NCBI RefSeq assembly: GCF_900167135.1
Contig: NZ_FUWZ01000004.1
Location: 372,001-436,000, forward strand
DNA length: 64,000 bases
Source of the DNA: Chitinophaga eiseniae
GTDB lineage: Bacteria > Bacteroidota > Bacteroidia > Chitinophagales > Chitinophagaceae
Direction of reading: 5' to 3'
The translations under genes and the position numbers were made by a program. Below the pieces are notes generated by a model. That model was given only the letters and a program-made list of their open reading frames with translations, searched no databases and was not told the DNA's origin. This document shows positions 26,690-36,886 of this stretch, one piece after another. Positions within the stretch are counted from its first letter, which is position 1. Each line of letters starts with the position of its first letter.

Positions 26690-27174
26690 GGTGTTATGGC
26701 GCATGGAAGCCGGATCACTGCCATCGTCCTGCATGTTGTAAGCCGCCGCAGCAGGTAATTGTAACAAATGGACCCTTTAATTGAAACAATCAGGCCCCCT
26801 TCATCCAAATGCCTGCCCCTATTTTTACAATACCTAATCCACGTATATGAAACTTGAACTGTTACAAGGCCGTCAGGGCCTGAGATTATTTATTGCACTG
26901 TTGAAAGCGTTTCGCCGGCCTGTGCCGGATGAGCTGTTTATCCCGTATCTGTTTTCCGGAGACATCGTCGAATGGTGCCGGCTTCCCGGTAAAGATGCGG
27001 TTTGCCGGGAGCATTTGCCGCACCACCGACGATATCCTCTTTCATGACCCTCTCTTGCTGCACCAACAGAAACCCCCCTGAAGTACCTGACTATTTAAGC
27101 AACCGGATGTCTATCCGGCCGCTTTCAGGTGCGCTTATGTGAATACCAGAAAATTTGCTGTCTAAAAAATTATT
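26690..27174. other. intergenic region before the first susC, with a doubtful short frame
   Basis: This stretch leads into the polysaccharide locus. A 66-residue frame (26847-27047, MKLELLQGRQGLRLFIALLK) begins after an A/T-rich segment. A second frame in another register continues to a stop near 27092 (CRTTDDILFHDPLLLH), as if one reading frame had been broken. I recognise neither part. A small hairpin CCGGAtgtcTATCCGG lies near 27105-27120. The promoter for the first susC should lie here, but I see no strong consensus. Confidence 0.35.
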
Positions 27175-30100
27175 ATGCGCTCAACCAGAATTAATCGCTG
27201 CCAGGCATCGCTGCCTGTATGGCTGCTATGGCTGCTCCTGTTCAGTACAGGCAGCTTTGCCCAAAATGCCGGCATAAGCGGCATCGTCGTTAGCCGGAAA
27301 AACGCCGCTCCTGTCCCCGGCGCTTCTGTCACCGTAAAAAATACCAACCGCCATGCCGTGACCGATGCGGCCGGCCGGTTCACCATCCAGGCGTCGGCAG
27401 GAAATGTATTGGTGGTCGCTATGATGGGCTTCCAAAGGAAAGAAGTAACAATTGCGGGAAACAATCCTGTCAGGGTGGAACTGACAGAGAACGTCTCTCA
27501 GCTGGAAGATGTGGTGGTGATCGGCTATGGTAAAACAAAACGTAAAGATGTTACCGGCGCTATCTCTTCCGTTACGGGAGACGAGATCCGGAAAACGCAG
27601 CCGGTCACTTTCGATCAGGCCCTGCAGGGAAAGGTACCGGGACTGGTAGCGCAGCAAATATCCGGTCAGCCCGGTGGTGCTGTCTCAGTTCAGATCCGCG
27701 GTATCTCTTCGTTCGGGAACGCCGCTCCGTTATATGTCATCGATGGGGTGATCATCGGTGGCACAGCGTCGCCGGGTGCCGGTACCAATCCCCTTGCAGG
27801 TATCAATCCCTCTGAAATTGAATCCATCGATGTCCTGAAAGATGCTTCCGCTACGGCCATCTACGGGTCCCAGGCTACCAACGGCGTGATCGTCATCACT
27901 ACCAAAAGAGGGCTGATCGCTCCGCCGGCTGTCGCCTATGACATGTACACCGGCTTTCAGCAGCTGCCGAAGCGGCTGCCGCTGATGAACCTGCGCGAAT
28001 ACGCCTCGTTTATCAATGAACGCAACAAAGGCCTCGGCTGGGGCTTCGATACCCGCCCGGAGTTTGCCAATCCCCAGTATCTCGGCGAAGGGACCGACTG
28101 GCAGCGGGAGCTATTCAGAAATGCCCCCATGTATAATCACTCGCTGACGGTCAACGGGGGAGACGCCCGAACACAATACCTGCTGTCAGGTAGTTATTTC
28201 AAGCAGGAAGGTATTGCCCTCGGTTCTGACTTTAAACGGCTATCGGTACGGCTCAATCTCGACAATAAAACGACCGACTGGCTGAAGATCGGCACCAGCC
28301 TGCAACTGATCAATATCAAAGAGAATGTGAACGCCACCAGCTCCAACGTGATCAATACGGCGCTGAGCCAAACGCCGGACATCGCGGTGAAAAATACCGA
28401 CGGCAGCTGGGGCGGCGCCTATAATCCCAACGGATGGGTTAACAGTACGGTGAATCCCTATGCCATTGCGCAGATCAATAAAGACCAGGTGAACCGCAAC
28501 CAGCTTTTCGGTAACCTGTATGCGGAAATCTCTTTTCTGAAAGACTTCGTCCTGAGAAACGAGGCTACCGTGAGCTTTTCTATGGCGACGGAAGACCGCT
28601 TTAATCCTTCCTATACTTTCGGCCTGGTGAAAAATATCAATAACAGCGGCGCCTATCTCTACAATCAAAGCCTGTTTACCACCGTCAGAAATTTCCTGAC
28701 CTATTCACATCTCTTTAAAAACAGGTACAATGTAAATGTACTGCTGGGCCACGAGGCACAGGCAAGCACCAACGAAGCCTCCAGTGCCACCCGCTCCAAT
28801 TTTCCCTCCAATAATGTACAGGTGATCAGCAGCGGCGATCCCACCACGGCCGCCAATACCGGCATTAAAGGACAGAGCGCGCAGGAATCATACTTCGGTC
28901 GCCTGAATGCAGGCATCAATGATAAATACCTGTTCACTGCCAATGTGCGTGCGGACGGATCTTCAAAGTTCGCCCCGGAAAACCGTTGGGTGACTACCTG
29001 GTCAGGCGCGTTTGCCTGGAAACTGAAGAATGAGGAATTTATGCAGCAGTTCAGGAAAATGAACGACCTGAAACTAAGACTGGGATACGGGCTCACCAAC
29101 AACCAGAATATCCGGGACTATGCCTATACCTCTACGCTCACGACGGTAGCAACGGGCCTCACCGGTGTGGCGCAGCTGACGGTCAATGTCGGCAATCCAT
29201 ACGTACAGTGGGAAAAAACCAAATACGCGAACATCGGCCTGGATGGAACTTTTTTTAACTGGCGGCTGAATTTCTCAGTGGACTTCTACAACCGCAGAAC
29301 AGACGGCCTGGTAATGCAGATACCGTTACCGTTATATTCCGGTACGGCTATCGGATGGGCCCCCGGCTCGCTCGATGCTCCTTTCGTGAACATAGGAACG
29401 GTCAATAACAAAGGCTTCGATTTCCGGATCAGTTCCACCAACATCCAGGGTAAAAAATTTACCTGGAAAACAGACCTGACAGTTTCCCGTAACATTAATG
29501 AAGTAGTTAAACTGAATACGGACGGTGCTTCACTGGACCGGCCATACAGTAAAACGGTGGTGGGCCGTTCCATTGGGGAGTTCTATGGCTACGTGATCGA
29601 CGGCGGCGTATTCGCCACACAGAAAGATTTTGAAACCCATGCGCTGCCAGTGAAGAATGGGGTACGTTTACCTGTGGGCGCTGCCGGTGGCAGCATCTGG
29701 TATGGCGACCTGAAATTCACGGATTTTAATGGCGACGGTATCATCAACGAAGCAGACCAGACCTTCCTCGGCTCACCAATCCCCAAATATCAGATTGGCC
29801 TGAATAATACGTTCTCGTATAAAAATATCGATCTCAATATTTTCTTCAACGCCAACATCGGCAATAAAGTATTTAACCAGCTGCGGATAAACGGCGATTA
29901 TCCCGGTACCAGCTTCGGCTATCTCCGCTCGCTCATGAACTACGCACAGCTGACGCTCATCGACCCGGCAGGCGCTGCGACGGACATCAAAAACGTCTAC
30001 GTAAAAAACCCGGATACGAGGATCGTAGGACTGAGAAACGACAACACCAACGATAATAACCGCAATTCCGACAAGTTCGTGGAGAGTGGCACGTTCCTGC

Positions 30101-30333
30101 GGTGTAAGAATATCTCCCTGGGCTATACGTTCCCTGATAAACTGCTCAGCAAAATCCGTATCCACTACCTGCGGTTGTATGTCAATGTCTCTAATGCTTT
30201 CATGATCACGAATTATTCAGGCCTGGACCCTGAAATAGGCTCGTGGGACCCGCTCAATGCCGGCATAGACAACGGATTTTATCCGCAGCCACGGGTGTTT
30301 ACTGTGGGCGCCAACGTGAAACTGACCAAATAA
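27175..30333 (+). CDS. SusC/RagA-type TonB-linked outer-membrane transporter
   Basis: A 1052-residue SusC-family protein: signal peptide ending GSFAQ, carboxypeptidase-regulatory domain (about 32-105; ISGIVVSRKNAAPVPGASVTVK), the pre-plug sequence LEDVVVIGYGKTKRKDVTGAISSV, TonB plug (about 120-240) with the RagA signature DASATAIYGSQATNGVIVITTKRG split across its end, and a beta-barrel to the C-terminus (PRVFTVGANVKLTK). It would import oligosaccharides across the outer membrane with TonB energy and the SusD-like lid encoded 26 bp downstream. It is the first gene of the large catabolic locus. Confidence 0.96.
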   Translation: MRSTRINRCQASLPVWLLWLLLFSTGSFAQNAGISGIVVSRKNAAPVPGASVTVKNTNRHAVTDAAGRFTIQASAGNVLVVAMMGFQRKEVTIAGNNPVRVELTENVSQLEDVVVIGYGKTKRKDVTGAISSVTGDEIRKTQPVTFDQALQGKVPGLVAQQISGQPGGAVSVQIRGISSFGNAAPLYVIDGVIIGGTASPGAGTNPLAGINPSEIESIDVLKDASATAIYGSQATNGVIVITTKRGLIAPPAVAYDMYTGFQQLPKRLPLMNLREYASFINERNKGLGWGFDTRPEFANPQYLGEGTDWQRELFRNAPMYNHSLTVNGGDARTQYLLSGSYFKQEGIALGSDFKRLSVRLNLDNKTTDWLKIGTSLQLINIKENVNATSSNVINTALSQTPDIAVKNTDGSWGGAYNPNGWVNSTVNPYAIAQINKDQVNRNQLFGNLYAEISFLKDFVLRNEATVSFSMATEDRFNPSYTFGLVKNINNSGAYLYNQSLFTTVRNFLTYSHLFKNRYNVNVLLGHEAQASTNEASSATRSNFPSNNVQVISSGDPTTAANTGIKGQSAQESYFGRLNAGINDKYLFTANVRADGSSKFAPENRWVTTWSGAFAWKLKNEEFMQQFRKMNDLKLRLGYGLTNNQNIRDYAYTSTLTTVATGLTGVAQLTVNVGNPYVQWEKTKYANIGLDGTFFNWRLNFSVDFYNRRTDGLVMQIPLPLYSGTAIGWAPGSLDAPFVNIGTVNNKGFDFRISSTNIQGKKFTWKTDLTVSRNINEVVKLNTDGASLDRPYSKTVVGRSIGEFYGYVIDGGVFATQKDFETHALPVKNGVRLPVGAAGGSIWYGDLKFTDFNGDGIINEADQTFLGSPIPKYQIGLNNTFSYKNIDLNIFFNANIGNKVFNQLRINGDYPGTSFGYLRSLMNYAQLTLIDPAGAATDIKNVYVKNPDTRIVGLRNDNTNDNNRNSDKFVESGTFLRCKNISLGYTFPDKLLSKIRIHYLRLYVNVSNAFMITNYSGLDPEIGSWDPLNAGIDNGFYPQPRVFTVGANVKLTK

Positions 30334-30359
30334 AGTCATTCATTTTAATACGAGAAGTT

Positions 30360-31931
30360 ATGAAGTCCATCATAAAAATATTACTGTTTCACATAGTGGT
30401 GATCGTACTGGCAGGTTGTTCAAAGAGCTTCCTGGACCGTCCGCCGCTGTCACAGATCAGCGCCGATAATTTTTACCAGTCCACCAGCGACCTGCGGCTG
30501 GCCACAGCGGCATTGTATGCAGGATCGCCCTGGGGTGACTGGAACTACAGTTGTTACCTGCCCGTAGGCGATGTGCTGAGCGGCAACCTGGCGGTGGGCT
30601 ACTGGGGAGATGCCGTGCAGCTGAACACGTTCTCCGTTACCGGGCTGAATGCGATCATGGTGTCCAACTGGAAGTCGATGTACAATATCATCGCTCACTG
30701 CAATGTGACCATTAATGCCATTAAACAGAAAGCGCCGGACAGTATCTCTGCCGCCAATAAAAACGCTGCGGTCGCCGAAGCCCGCTTTATACGTGGCTTT
30801 GCTTACTATAACCTGGCGGTGCACTGGGGCGCGGTACCGGTAATTGAAGACAACAGCCAGCTGGTAATCTCTCCGCTGGTCAACCGTATCAAAACAGAAG
30901 ACGTGTACCGCTTCGTTATCAACGACCTGAAATTTGCCGCGCAGTACCTTCCGTCCGCCGATGTCGCGGGAAGAGTGACCACCTGGTCGGCACAGGGTAT
31001 GCTGGGCAAGGTGTATCTGACCGTGGCAGGACTGAACCGCTCCGGCACCCGCGATCAGGCGCTCCTCGACAGCGCACGGAAGTACGCAGGTAATGTCTGT
31101 AAGAACAGCGGACTGTCCTTGTTGCGCAACTATGCGGACCTGTTTAAAACTCAGTTCAACGACAATCCTGAATCATTGTTTGCCCTGCAGTGGGCGCCCG
31201 GCGGCGCCTGGCTGGAAGGGAATATGCTGCAGATCTACTCCCCGGGCGGTGCGGAGATTTCTGCGAACGGGCAGGCAGGGTGGTTCAATATCCGTCCTAC
31301 GGTGGACCTGTTCAAAGGCTATACCTCAAAGGACTCTGTCCGGCGTAAGGCTACTTTCATGCTAAAGGGAGATTATTATCCCGAGCTGAATGCAGCCGGC
31401 GGTGGATATCAGTTTACGGGTGACTGCGGATTAAAAAAACACATCATCGGCACCAACAAGGACAATAACGCGCCCACCATGACATTATCGTCTTCCACGG
31501 AGCACAATGCCTTGTTGAGGCTGGCAGATGTATATCTCGTGTATGCGGAAGCGTTACTCGGCAACAATGCGTCTACCAGCGATGCGGACGCGCTGTTGTA
31601 TTTCAACAAGGTACGCGAGCGGGCGGGCATGCATCCTGCGCCCCGGATAGACGCCGACAGCGTACTGATGGAGCGCAGAATAGAACTGGCGGCGGAAGGG
31701 CAGTACTGGACAGACCTGGTGCGTTTGTCCTATTACAATCCTTCAAAAGCTGTCGGCAAATTGAACGGCGAGGCAAGGGTGACCTTCACCTATGCCAACG
31801 GTGTGGTGACGCCGGCCGATCCTTATGGCGTGATCACACCCGCCACGGCCCGCAGCTTTTTCTTCCCCATTCCTTCCTCCGAAGTGACCGCCAACCCTAA
31901 GTTGCTGGAACCTCCGGTAGCCTATTACTAA
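30360..31931 (+). CDS. SusD/RagB-family glycan-binding lipoprotein
   Basis: A 523-residue protein starts at the ATG at 30360, giving a lipoprotein signal with Cys20 (VLAGCSKSFLDRPP). The longer frame upstream overlaps susC. It has the SusD features: an N-terminal helical start (SADNFYQSTSDLRLATAALYAG), TPR-like helices (EARFIRGFAYYNLAVHWGAVPVI) and the C-terminal motif RRIELAAEGQYWTDLVRL followed by FPIPSSEVTANPKL. It forms the extracellular lid on the preceding SusC and captures the glycan. Next gene is 18 bp away. Confidence 0.95.
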   Translation: MKSIIKILLFHIVVIVLAGCSKSFLDRPPLSQISADNFYQSTSDLRLATAALYAGSPWGDWNYSCYLPVGDVLSGNLAVGYWGDAVQLNTFSVTGLNAIMVSNWKSMYNIIAHCNVTINAIKQKAPDSISAANKNAAVAEARFIRGFAYYNLAVHWGAVPVIEDNSQLVISPLVNRIKTEDVYRFVINDLKFAAQYLPSADVAGRVTTWSAQGMLGKVYLTVAGLNRSGTRDQALLDSARKYAGNVCKNSGLSLLRNYADLFKTQFNDNPESLFALQWAPGGAWLEGNMLQIYSPGGAEISANGQAGWFNIRPTVDLFKGYTSKDSVRRKATFMLKGDYYPELNAAGGGYQFTGDCGLKKHIIGTNKDNNAPTMTLSSSTEHNALLRLADVYLVYAEALLGNNASTSDADALLYFNKVRERAGMHPAPRIDADSVLMERRIELAAEGQYWTDLVRLSYYNPSKAVGKLNGEARVTFTYANGVVTPADPYGVITPATARSFFFPIPSSEVTANPKLLEPPVAYY

Positions 31932-31949
31932 ACATTAAAACTTACTCCA

Positions 31950-33164
31950 GTGAATATATTGATCTCAAACACAGGTAGCAGAGGGTTATTATGGTGGCTC
32001 GCCGGGATGATAGTACTGGTGGCGACTGCCTGCAAAAAAGAACGGGACGGAAACGGACCTGTTATCACACATGTCAGAAATTATGCGGCTTCGCCTGATG
32101 ATACCTTGCTTACAGCAGTGTTGCCCGGGCAATGGGTAGTGCTGTCCGGCCATCGGCTGCAGGGAGCGCTGGAAGTGACGTTCAACGGTGTCCCCGCCAG
32201 TATTAAAAATGTGATGTTTTCCGATACCAGCGCCGTGGTGCAGGTGCCGGGAGTGATACCATTTCCGGCGGTAGCTGCCGAAAACCTGAATGTTATCCGC
32301 TACGTGACGCCACAGGGCATGACTACGTTTTCCTTCAATATTGTGGCGCCGCCGCCGGTCATCACCGGCGTGTCGAATGAAAATGCCCAAACAGGCGATT
32401 CTGTGTATGTATACGGCACTAACTTTTTCTTTACGGCGCAGGTAACTTTCGCCGGTGTGCAGATCAAAGACTTCGTAGCCGCGGGAGACGGGACGTCTGT
32501 GGGTTTTGTGCTGCCGCCGCTGAGCCAGAGCGGCCAGGTGAAAATAGAGACAAAGTCCGGAGCAGACTCCACTAAATACAATGTCAACGATCTCGCCACC
32601 GGTATGCTCTGCAACTTTGATAACATCAATCCTTTCGACTGGGGCGCCACCCTGGAAAGTAACGGCGCGGATTTTCCGGGCGGCCGCGGTACCTATGCCG
32701 TGCTGAAAAACGACATACTCGCCGGTGGCGACGGTACGTGGTGGGGGAGTCAGCGCAGTATCAACACGAAAGAAGTGCAATGGGTACCCAGAGACAGTCT
32801 GACGGCGCCGCTCGATCAGTACGCGCTGAAATTCGAGATCAATGTGCCTGCCGCGTGGAACGGCACGACCATCTATGTGATCAGGAACTACAGCCGCGAC
32901 TTTGTCGCCCGCTATGAGCCCTGGCTGAATGCCAGCGGCGCCACCGCCAGCTACGTTACCAAAGGCTGGCGGACGGTCACCATTCCCTTCTCCGGTTTCC
33001 GTTCCAATGACGGCAAAGGCGTCAGCGCTGCCGACCTGACCGCCTTGCTGACCAATACCGGCGCAGGGCCCGTCAATATCCAGACCGCCAATTTTTCAGC
33101 CGGCCCTACGGCTACCGGGCTGTATGCAGCCATTGACAATATCCGGGTCGTCAAAATCAAATAA
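31950..33164 (+). CDS. surface glycan-binding lipoprotein (SGBP-B-like, IPT domains)
   Basis: A 404-residue lipoprotein with a GTG start (31950), needed for a full signal (RGLLWWLAGMIVLVATACKK). Two IPT/TIG Ig-like domains span about 40-215 (PVITHVRNYAASPDD..., PPPVITGVSNENAQTGDSVYVYG). The C-terminal 190 residues (LCNFDNINPFDWGATLES, WRTVTIPFSGF) look like the terminal ligand-binding domain of SGBP-B from the Bacteroides ovatus xyloglucan locus, with many exposed Trp/Tyr. It should bind polysaccharide at the cell surface beside the SusC-SusD pair. The position right after susD is canonical. The xyloglucan ligand is inferred. Confidence 0.85.
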   Translation: MNILISNTGSRGLLWWLAGMIVLVATACKKERDGNGPVITHVRNYAASPDDTLLTAVLPGQWVVLSGHRLQGALEVTFNGVPASIKNVMFSDTSAVVQVPGVIPFPAVAAENLNVIRYVTPQGMTTFSFNIVAPPPVITGVSNENAQTGDSVYVYGTNFFFTAQVTFAGVQIKDFVAAGDGTSVGFVLPPLSQSGQVKIETKSGADSTKYNVNDLATGMLCNFDNINPFDWGATLESNGADFPGGRGTYAVLKNDILAGGDGTWWGSQRSINTKEVQWVPRDSLTAPLDQYALKFEINVPAAWNGTTIYVIRNYSRDFVARYEPWLNASGATASYVTKGWRTVTIPFSGFRSNDGKGVSAADLTALLTNTGAGPVNIQTANFSAGPTATGLYAAIDNIRVVKIK

Positions 33165-33188
33165 TCGTTCAACTATAAAATCTGGTAA

Positions 33189-35276
33189 ATGAAGAAGTGT
33201 ATTTTGTTGTTATGGCTATTAGTGATACTCGCGGTATCACAGGCATTTTCCCAGCAGGACCACCCGTTTTTTCCGGCCAAACGCCTGGTCACGACAGGCA
33301 TTTATTACTATCCCGAACACTGGGACCCGCATCTCTGGGAACGCGATATTAAAAGAATGTCGGAGATGGGATTTGAATTTGTGCACCTCGCGGAGTTTGC
33401 GTGGAGTAAGATGGAGCCGGAAGAGGGCAGGTTTGACTTCACCTGGCTGGATACCGTGATGGACCTGTGTACAAAGTATCACCTGAAAGTGGTGTTGTGT
33501 ACTCCCTCGGCCACGCCGCCGGCATGGATACGCTATCAATACCCCGAAACATTCCAGATGAACAGCCAGTATATCCGCGGGGAGCATGGTACCCGTGGCC
33601 TGGGATCTGTGGCAAGCCCGGTATACCGCCGTCTCGTGGAAACGATCGTCACTAAAATGGCGCAACGGTACGGTAAACATGAAAACGTGATCGGATGGCA
33701 GCTGGACAATGAGCCGGACGCAAAACCTGATTTCAGTCCCGCTTCGCAGGAGGCGTTCCGGCAATGGCTGAAAAATAAATACCATTCCATTGATGCGCTG
33801 AACACCATATGGGGCAACGCTTTCTGGAGCCAGTGGTACAACAGTTTTGACCAGGTCCTTATTCCGAATGTGAACCTCGTCGGCTGGTGGGGCAGCAATC
33901 CGCATGCGATGCTCGATTTCAAACGCTATATGGCAGACATCCAGGCGGAATATCTCGATTTTCAGTCGCGTACGCTGCGCGCGAATATTTCGGAGCATCA
34001 GTTTATTACCACCAATTATACGGCCGTATCTCCGGGGGCCGATCCGCGACGCACAAAGCAACTGGACTTCGCTACCTATACCGCTTATCCGAACGGGGGT
34101 ACGCATAACATCGGTCAACAGGGATTCCGGTTGGGCAATAGCAATGTGATCCTTTTCGCTGCCGAATACTATAAATCGGTAGGAGGGGTCACAGGCGCCA
34201 TGGAGATACAGCCGGGAACGGTCAACTGGGGCAACTTTACGCCCCTGCCTTTGCCAGGCACTGTGCGCATGTGGCTGTACCACATTTTTGCTGCCGGTGG
34301 TAAACTGGCCTGCTCTTACCGTTTCCGCCAGATCAACTACGGCGCGGAACAGTATCATTCCGGTATTATGGAAACAGACGGTGTGACGCCATCGCCGGGC
34401 GGTTACGACTATATGCAGTTTATGAAAGAGATGAATGTGCTGCGAAAAGAGGCTGACATCAAAGCGCCATTACCTGAAAAACTGGCCAGGCGCTCCACCG
34501 CCATTCTGTGGAACCTGGAAAACTACTGGTCTTTCGATCAACAGCGGCAAACCAGGCAATGGGATTCCTGGAACTACCCGATTAAATTTTTGCAGATCGC
34601 TAAATCCTTCGGCGCCCCGGTCGACGTGATCGCAGAGACGGCAGATTTGTCGAAATACAACGTGGTGATCATTCCCGCTTATGAGCTGGTAGACAGCAGC
34701 CTGATAAAGAAATGGGAGACATATGCCGCCAATGGCGGACAGCTCATCATTACCTGCCGTACGGCGACTAAAAACCGCGACGGTTACCTGTGGGAGAAAG
34801 GCTGGGCTGCTCCGTTGTCTGCACTGACAGGGGCCCGTATTACCACTTTCGATATGCTGCCGGACCAGTACTACGGGGATGTACAAACGAAAGCAGGTCA
34901 TTACCGCTGGAACAACTGGGGTGATCTCCTGCAGCCGGATAAAAATACCGAAGCGCTGGCTACGTACAACGATCAGTTTTATAAAGGCGCTGCCGCCGTG
35001 GTTAAACGCAGGGTTGGCAAAGGTACGGTTACCTACATCGGCGTAGACACCGACGATGCAAAACTGGAGAAAGATGTATTGCGGGACATCTACACCGGTA
35101 CAGGCGCCACTACCGAGAATTACCCGCCGGGCGTACTGGTGTACTGGCGCGACGGCTTTTATGTGGCGGTCAACTATTCATCTGATAACTACACGATGAA
35201 CATGAGCGGAACAACGAAAATACTGATCGGCGAAAAGACAATAAAACCAGGCGGCGTCCTTGTCTGGAAAGAATAA
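33189..35276 (+). CDS. GH42 beta-galactosidase, exported
   Basis: A 695-residue family 42 glycoside hydrolase with a signal peptide ending QAFSQ. The TIM barrel opens with TGIYYYPEHWDPHLWERDIKRM. The acid/base is E175 (IGWQLDNEPD) and the nucleophile E339 (GAMEIQPGTVNW), both in standard context. A trimerisation-type Rossmann domain (about 400-600; IIPAYELVDSSLIKKW) and a C-terminal beta domain complete it. Its length is usual for the family. It removes terminal beta-galactose, here plausibly from galactosylated xyloglucan oligosaccharides. It is 24 bp after the binding lipoprotein and 16 bp before GH39, so part of one operon. Confidence 0.94.
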   Translation: MKKCILLLWLLVILAVSQAFSQQDHPFFPAKRLVTTGIYYYPEHWDPHLWERDIKRMSEMGFEFVHLAEFAWSKMEPEEGRFDFTWLDTVMDLCTKYHLKVVLCTPSATPPAWIRYQYPETFQMNSQYIRGEHGTRGLGSVASPVYRRLVETIVTKMAQRYGKHENVIGWQLDNEPDAKPDFSPASQEAFRQWLKNKYHSIDALNTIWGNAFWSQWYNSFDQVLIPNVNLVGWWGSNPHAMLDFKRYMADIQAEYLDFQSRTLRANISEHQFITTNYTAVSPGADPRRTKQLDFATYTAYPNGGTHNIGQQGFRLGNSNVILFAAEYYKSVGGVTGAMEIQPGTVNWGNFTPLPLPGTVRMWLYHIFAAGGKLACSYRFRQINYGAEQYHSGIMETDGVTPSPGGYDYMQFMKEMNVLRKEADIKAPLPEKLARRSTAILWNLENYWSFDQQRQTRQWDSWNYPIKFLQIAKSFGAPVDVIAETADLSKYNVVIIPAYELVDSSLIKKWETYAANGGQLIITCRTATKNRDGYLWEKGWAAPLSALTGARITTFDMLPDQYYGDVQTKAGHYRWNNWGDLLQPDKNTEALATYNDQFYKGAAAVVKRRVGKGTVTYIGVDTDDAKLEKDVLRDIYTGTGATTENYPPGVLVYWRDGFYVAVNYSSDNYTMNMSGTTKILIGEKTIKPGGVLVWKE

Positions 35277-35292
35277 CCTGAGAGCAGAAAAA

Positions 35293-36876
35293 ATGAAAAG
35301 ATATTGCTATGTAATCACAACGGCGCTTATAATCATCGCAAAAAGCGCTGCTACACAGAGTTTGAGAGCACATAACCAGGATCGCGTAATAAATGTTGAC
35401 CTCAAAAAGACGGCCGGACCGCTGCCCTCCATGCTGAATGCATGTGTGGGCGCGGGTCGTGCTGCCGAAGGGCTTCGTGCCGACTGGCAGCAGCAACTGG
35501 CGTATGTCAGGAAAGAATGCGGCTTCCGCTATATCCGTATGCACGGCCTGCTGAACGATGAAATGGCGGTATACTCACTGGACGAAAATGGTCATCCGCA
35601 GTACAACTACATGTATGTGGACGTGTTGTTCGATTTTCTCCACAGTATCGGTATGAAGCCTTTTGTGGAGTTGGGGTTTATGCCGTCGGCGCTGGCCAGC
35701 GGGCCTAAGACTATTTTCTGGTGGCGCGGCAATGTTACGCCGCCGAGGGACTATACGCAATGGGAAAAGCTGGTCCAAAACCTGGTGGCACATTTTACAG
35801 AACGCTACGGGGCAGAGGAAGTGAAAAGCTGGTACTTTGAAGTATGGAACGAGCCTAACCTCGATGGTTTCTGGGCCGGCAGCCAGGCGGAGTATTTTAA
35901 GCTATACACGTATGCGGCGAGGGCGATAAAAAATGTTAACCCCGCTTATCGCGTTGGCGGGCCGGGTACGGCCGGGGCAGCCTGGGAGCCGGAGATGATA
36001 GATTACTGTTATCAAAATAAAGTGCCGCTGGATTTTATCAGCACACATGCCTATGGCGTGAAGCAGGGATACCTGGATGAATTTGGCCGTTCGGGTACCG
36101 TGCTCGATAAAAATCCGGCGAGCGTGAGTGGAGAGGTCCTACAGTCCCGCGCTGAAATCACGGCGTCGAAGATGCCGGGACTGGAGTTGCATTATACCGA
36201 ATGGAGCGCTTCGTATACGCCCGCTGATCCTGTTCATGACAGCTATCATGAGGCGGCCTATGTACTGCAGAAATTGAAGCAGGTAGGTACTGCCGCCAAC
36301 TCGATGTCCTATTGGGTGTTCACCGATATTTTTGAAGAACCGGGACCACGGTTTACGCCCTTCCATGGCGGTTTTGGCATGCTGACCATCCAGGGTATCA
36401 ACAAACCGGTGTTTTATGCCTACCAGTGGCTGAACCGGCTGGGCCATACGGAGTTGGTCAACCAGGATGCTTCGTCCTGGATATGCCGTGACGGTTCAGG
36501 AAACGTACAGGCGTTAGTGTGGGATTTTACCAATACCCATCCGGGAGACTCCGTACATAATCAACGCTATTATATTCGCGATCTGCCCTCAAAAGCAAAG
36601 GGTAAACTGCAGCTGAACATTACCGGCATGGCAGCGGGGCGGTATGCAGTGGAATTATATAAAACGGGCTATGGCAGTAACGACGCTTACACCACCTATT
36701 TGTCGATGGGTAAACCTGCGCAGCTCAACAGGCAACAGGTGGAGTTGATAAAGCAGCAAAATAACGGTGCGCCGGTCTCGCGCTCGATCATTGCTGTGGA
36801 GGAAAATATGCCTTTTATCAAAACAATAGATATCCATGAAAATGATGTCTTTCTGATAAATATCCTCAAACTTTAA
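35293..36876 (+). CDS. GH39-family glycosidase (beta-xylosidase type), exported
   Basis: A 527-residue enzyme read from the ATG at 35293. An alternative start at 35260 would overlap GH42 and spoil the signal peptide (KRYCYVITTALIIIAKSAATQ). The GH39 barrel carries the acid/base E187 (FEVWNEPNLDGFW) and nucleophile E303 (LHYTEWSASY), plus RMHGLLNDEM and HAYGVKQGYLDE. GH39 members are beta-xylosidases, alpha-iduronidases or beta-glucosidases, and bacterial homologues of this length next to plant-glycan genes are usually xylosidases. Why a beta-xylosidase is needed for this locus is not obvious. Some xyloglucan side chains do contain beta-xylose. Confidence 0.9.
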   Translation: MKRYCYVITTALIIIAKSAATQSLRAHNQDRVINVDLKKTAGPLPSMLNACVGAGRAAEGLRADWQQQLAYVRKECGFRYIRMHGLLNDEMAVYSLDENGHPQYNYMYVDVLFDFLHSIGMKPFVELGFMPSALASGPKTIFWWRGNVTPPRDYTQWEKLVQNLVAHFTERYGAEEVKSWYFEVWNEPNLDGFWAGSQAEYFKLYTYAARAIKNVNPAYRVGGPGTAGAAWEPEMIDYCYQNKVPLDFISTHAYGVKQGYLDEFGRSGTVLDKNPASVSGEVLQSRAEITASKMPGLELHYTEWSASYTPADPVHDSYHEAAYVLQKLKQVGTAANSMSYWVFTDIFEEPGPRFTPFHGGFGMLTIQGINKPVFYAYQWLNRLGHTELVNQDASSWICRDGSGNVQALVWDFTNTHPGDSVHNQRYYIRDLPSKAKGKLQLNITGMAAGRYAVELYKTGYGSNDAYTTYLSMGKPAQLNRQQVELIKQQNNGAPVSRSIIAVEENMPFIKTIDIHENDVFLINILKL

Positions 36877-36886
36877 CCAATTTATT

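Noticed and set aside
33237..34358. Minus-strand open frame of 373 codons opposite GH42
   Set aside because: Shadow of the GH42 catalytic domain.
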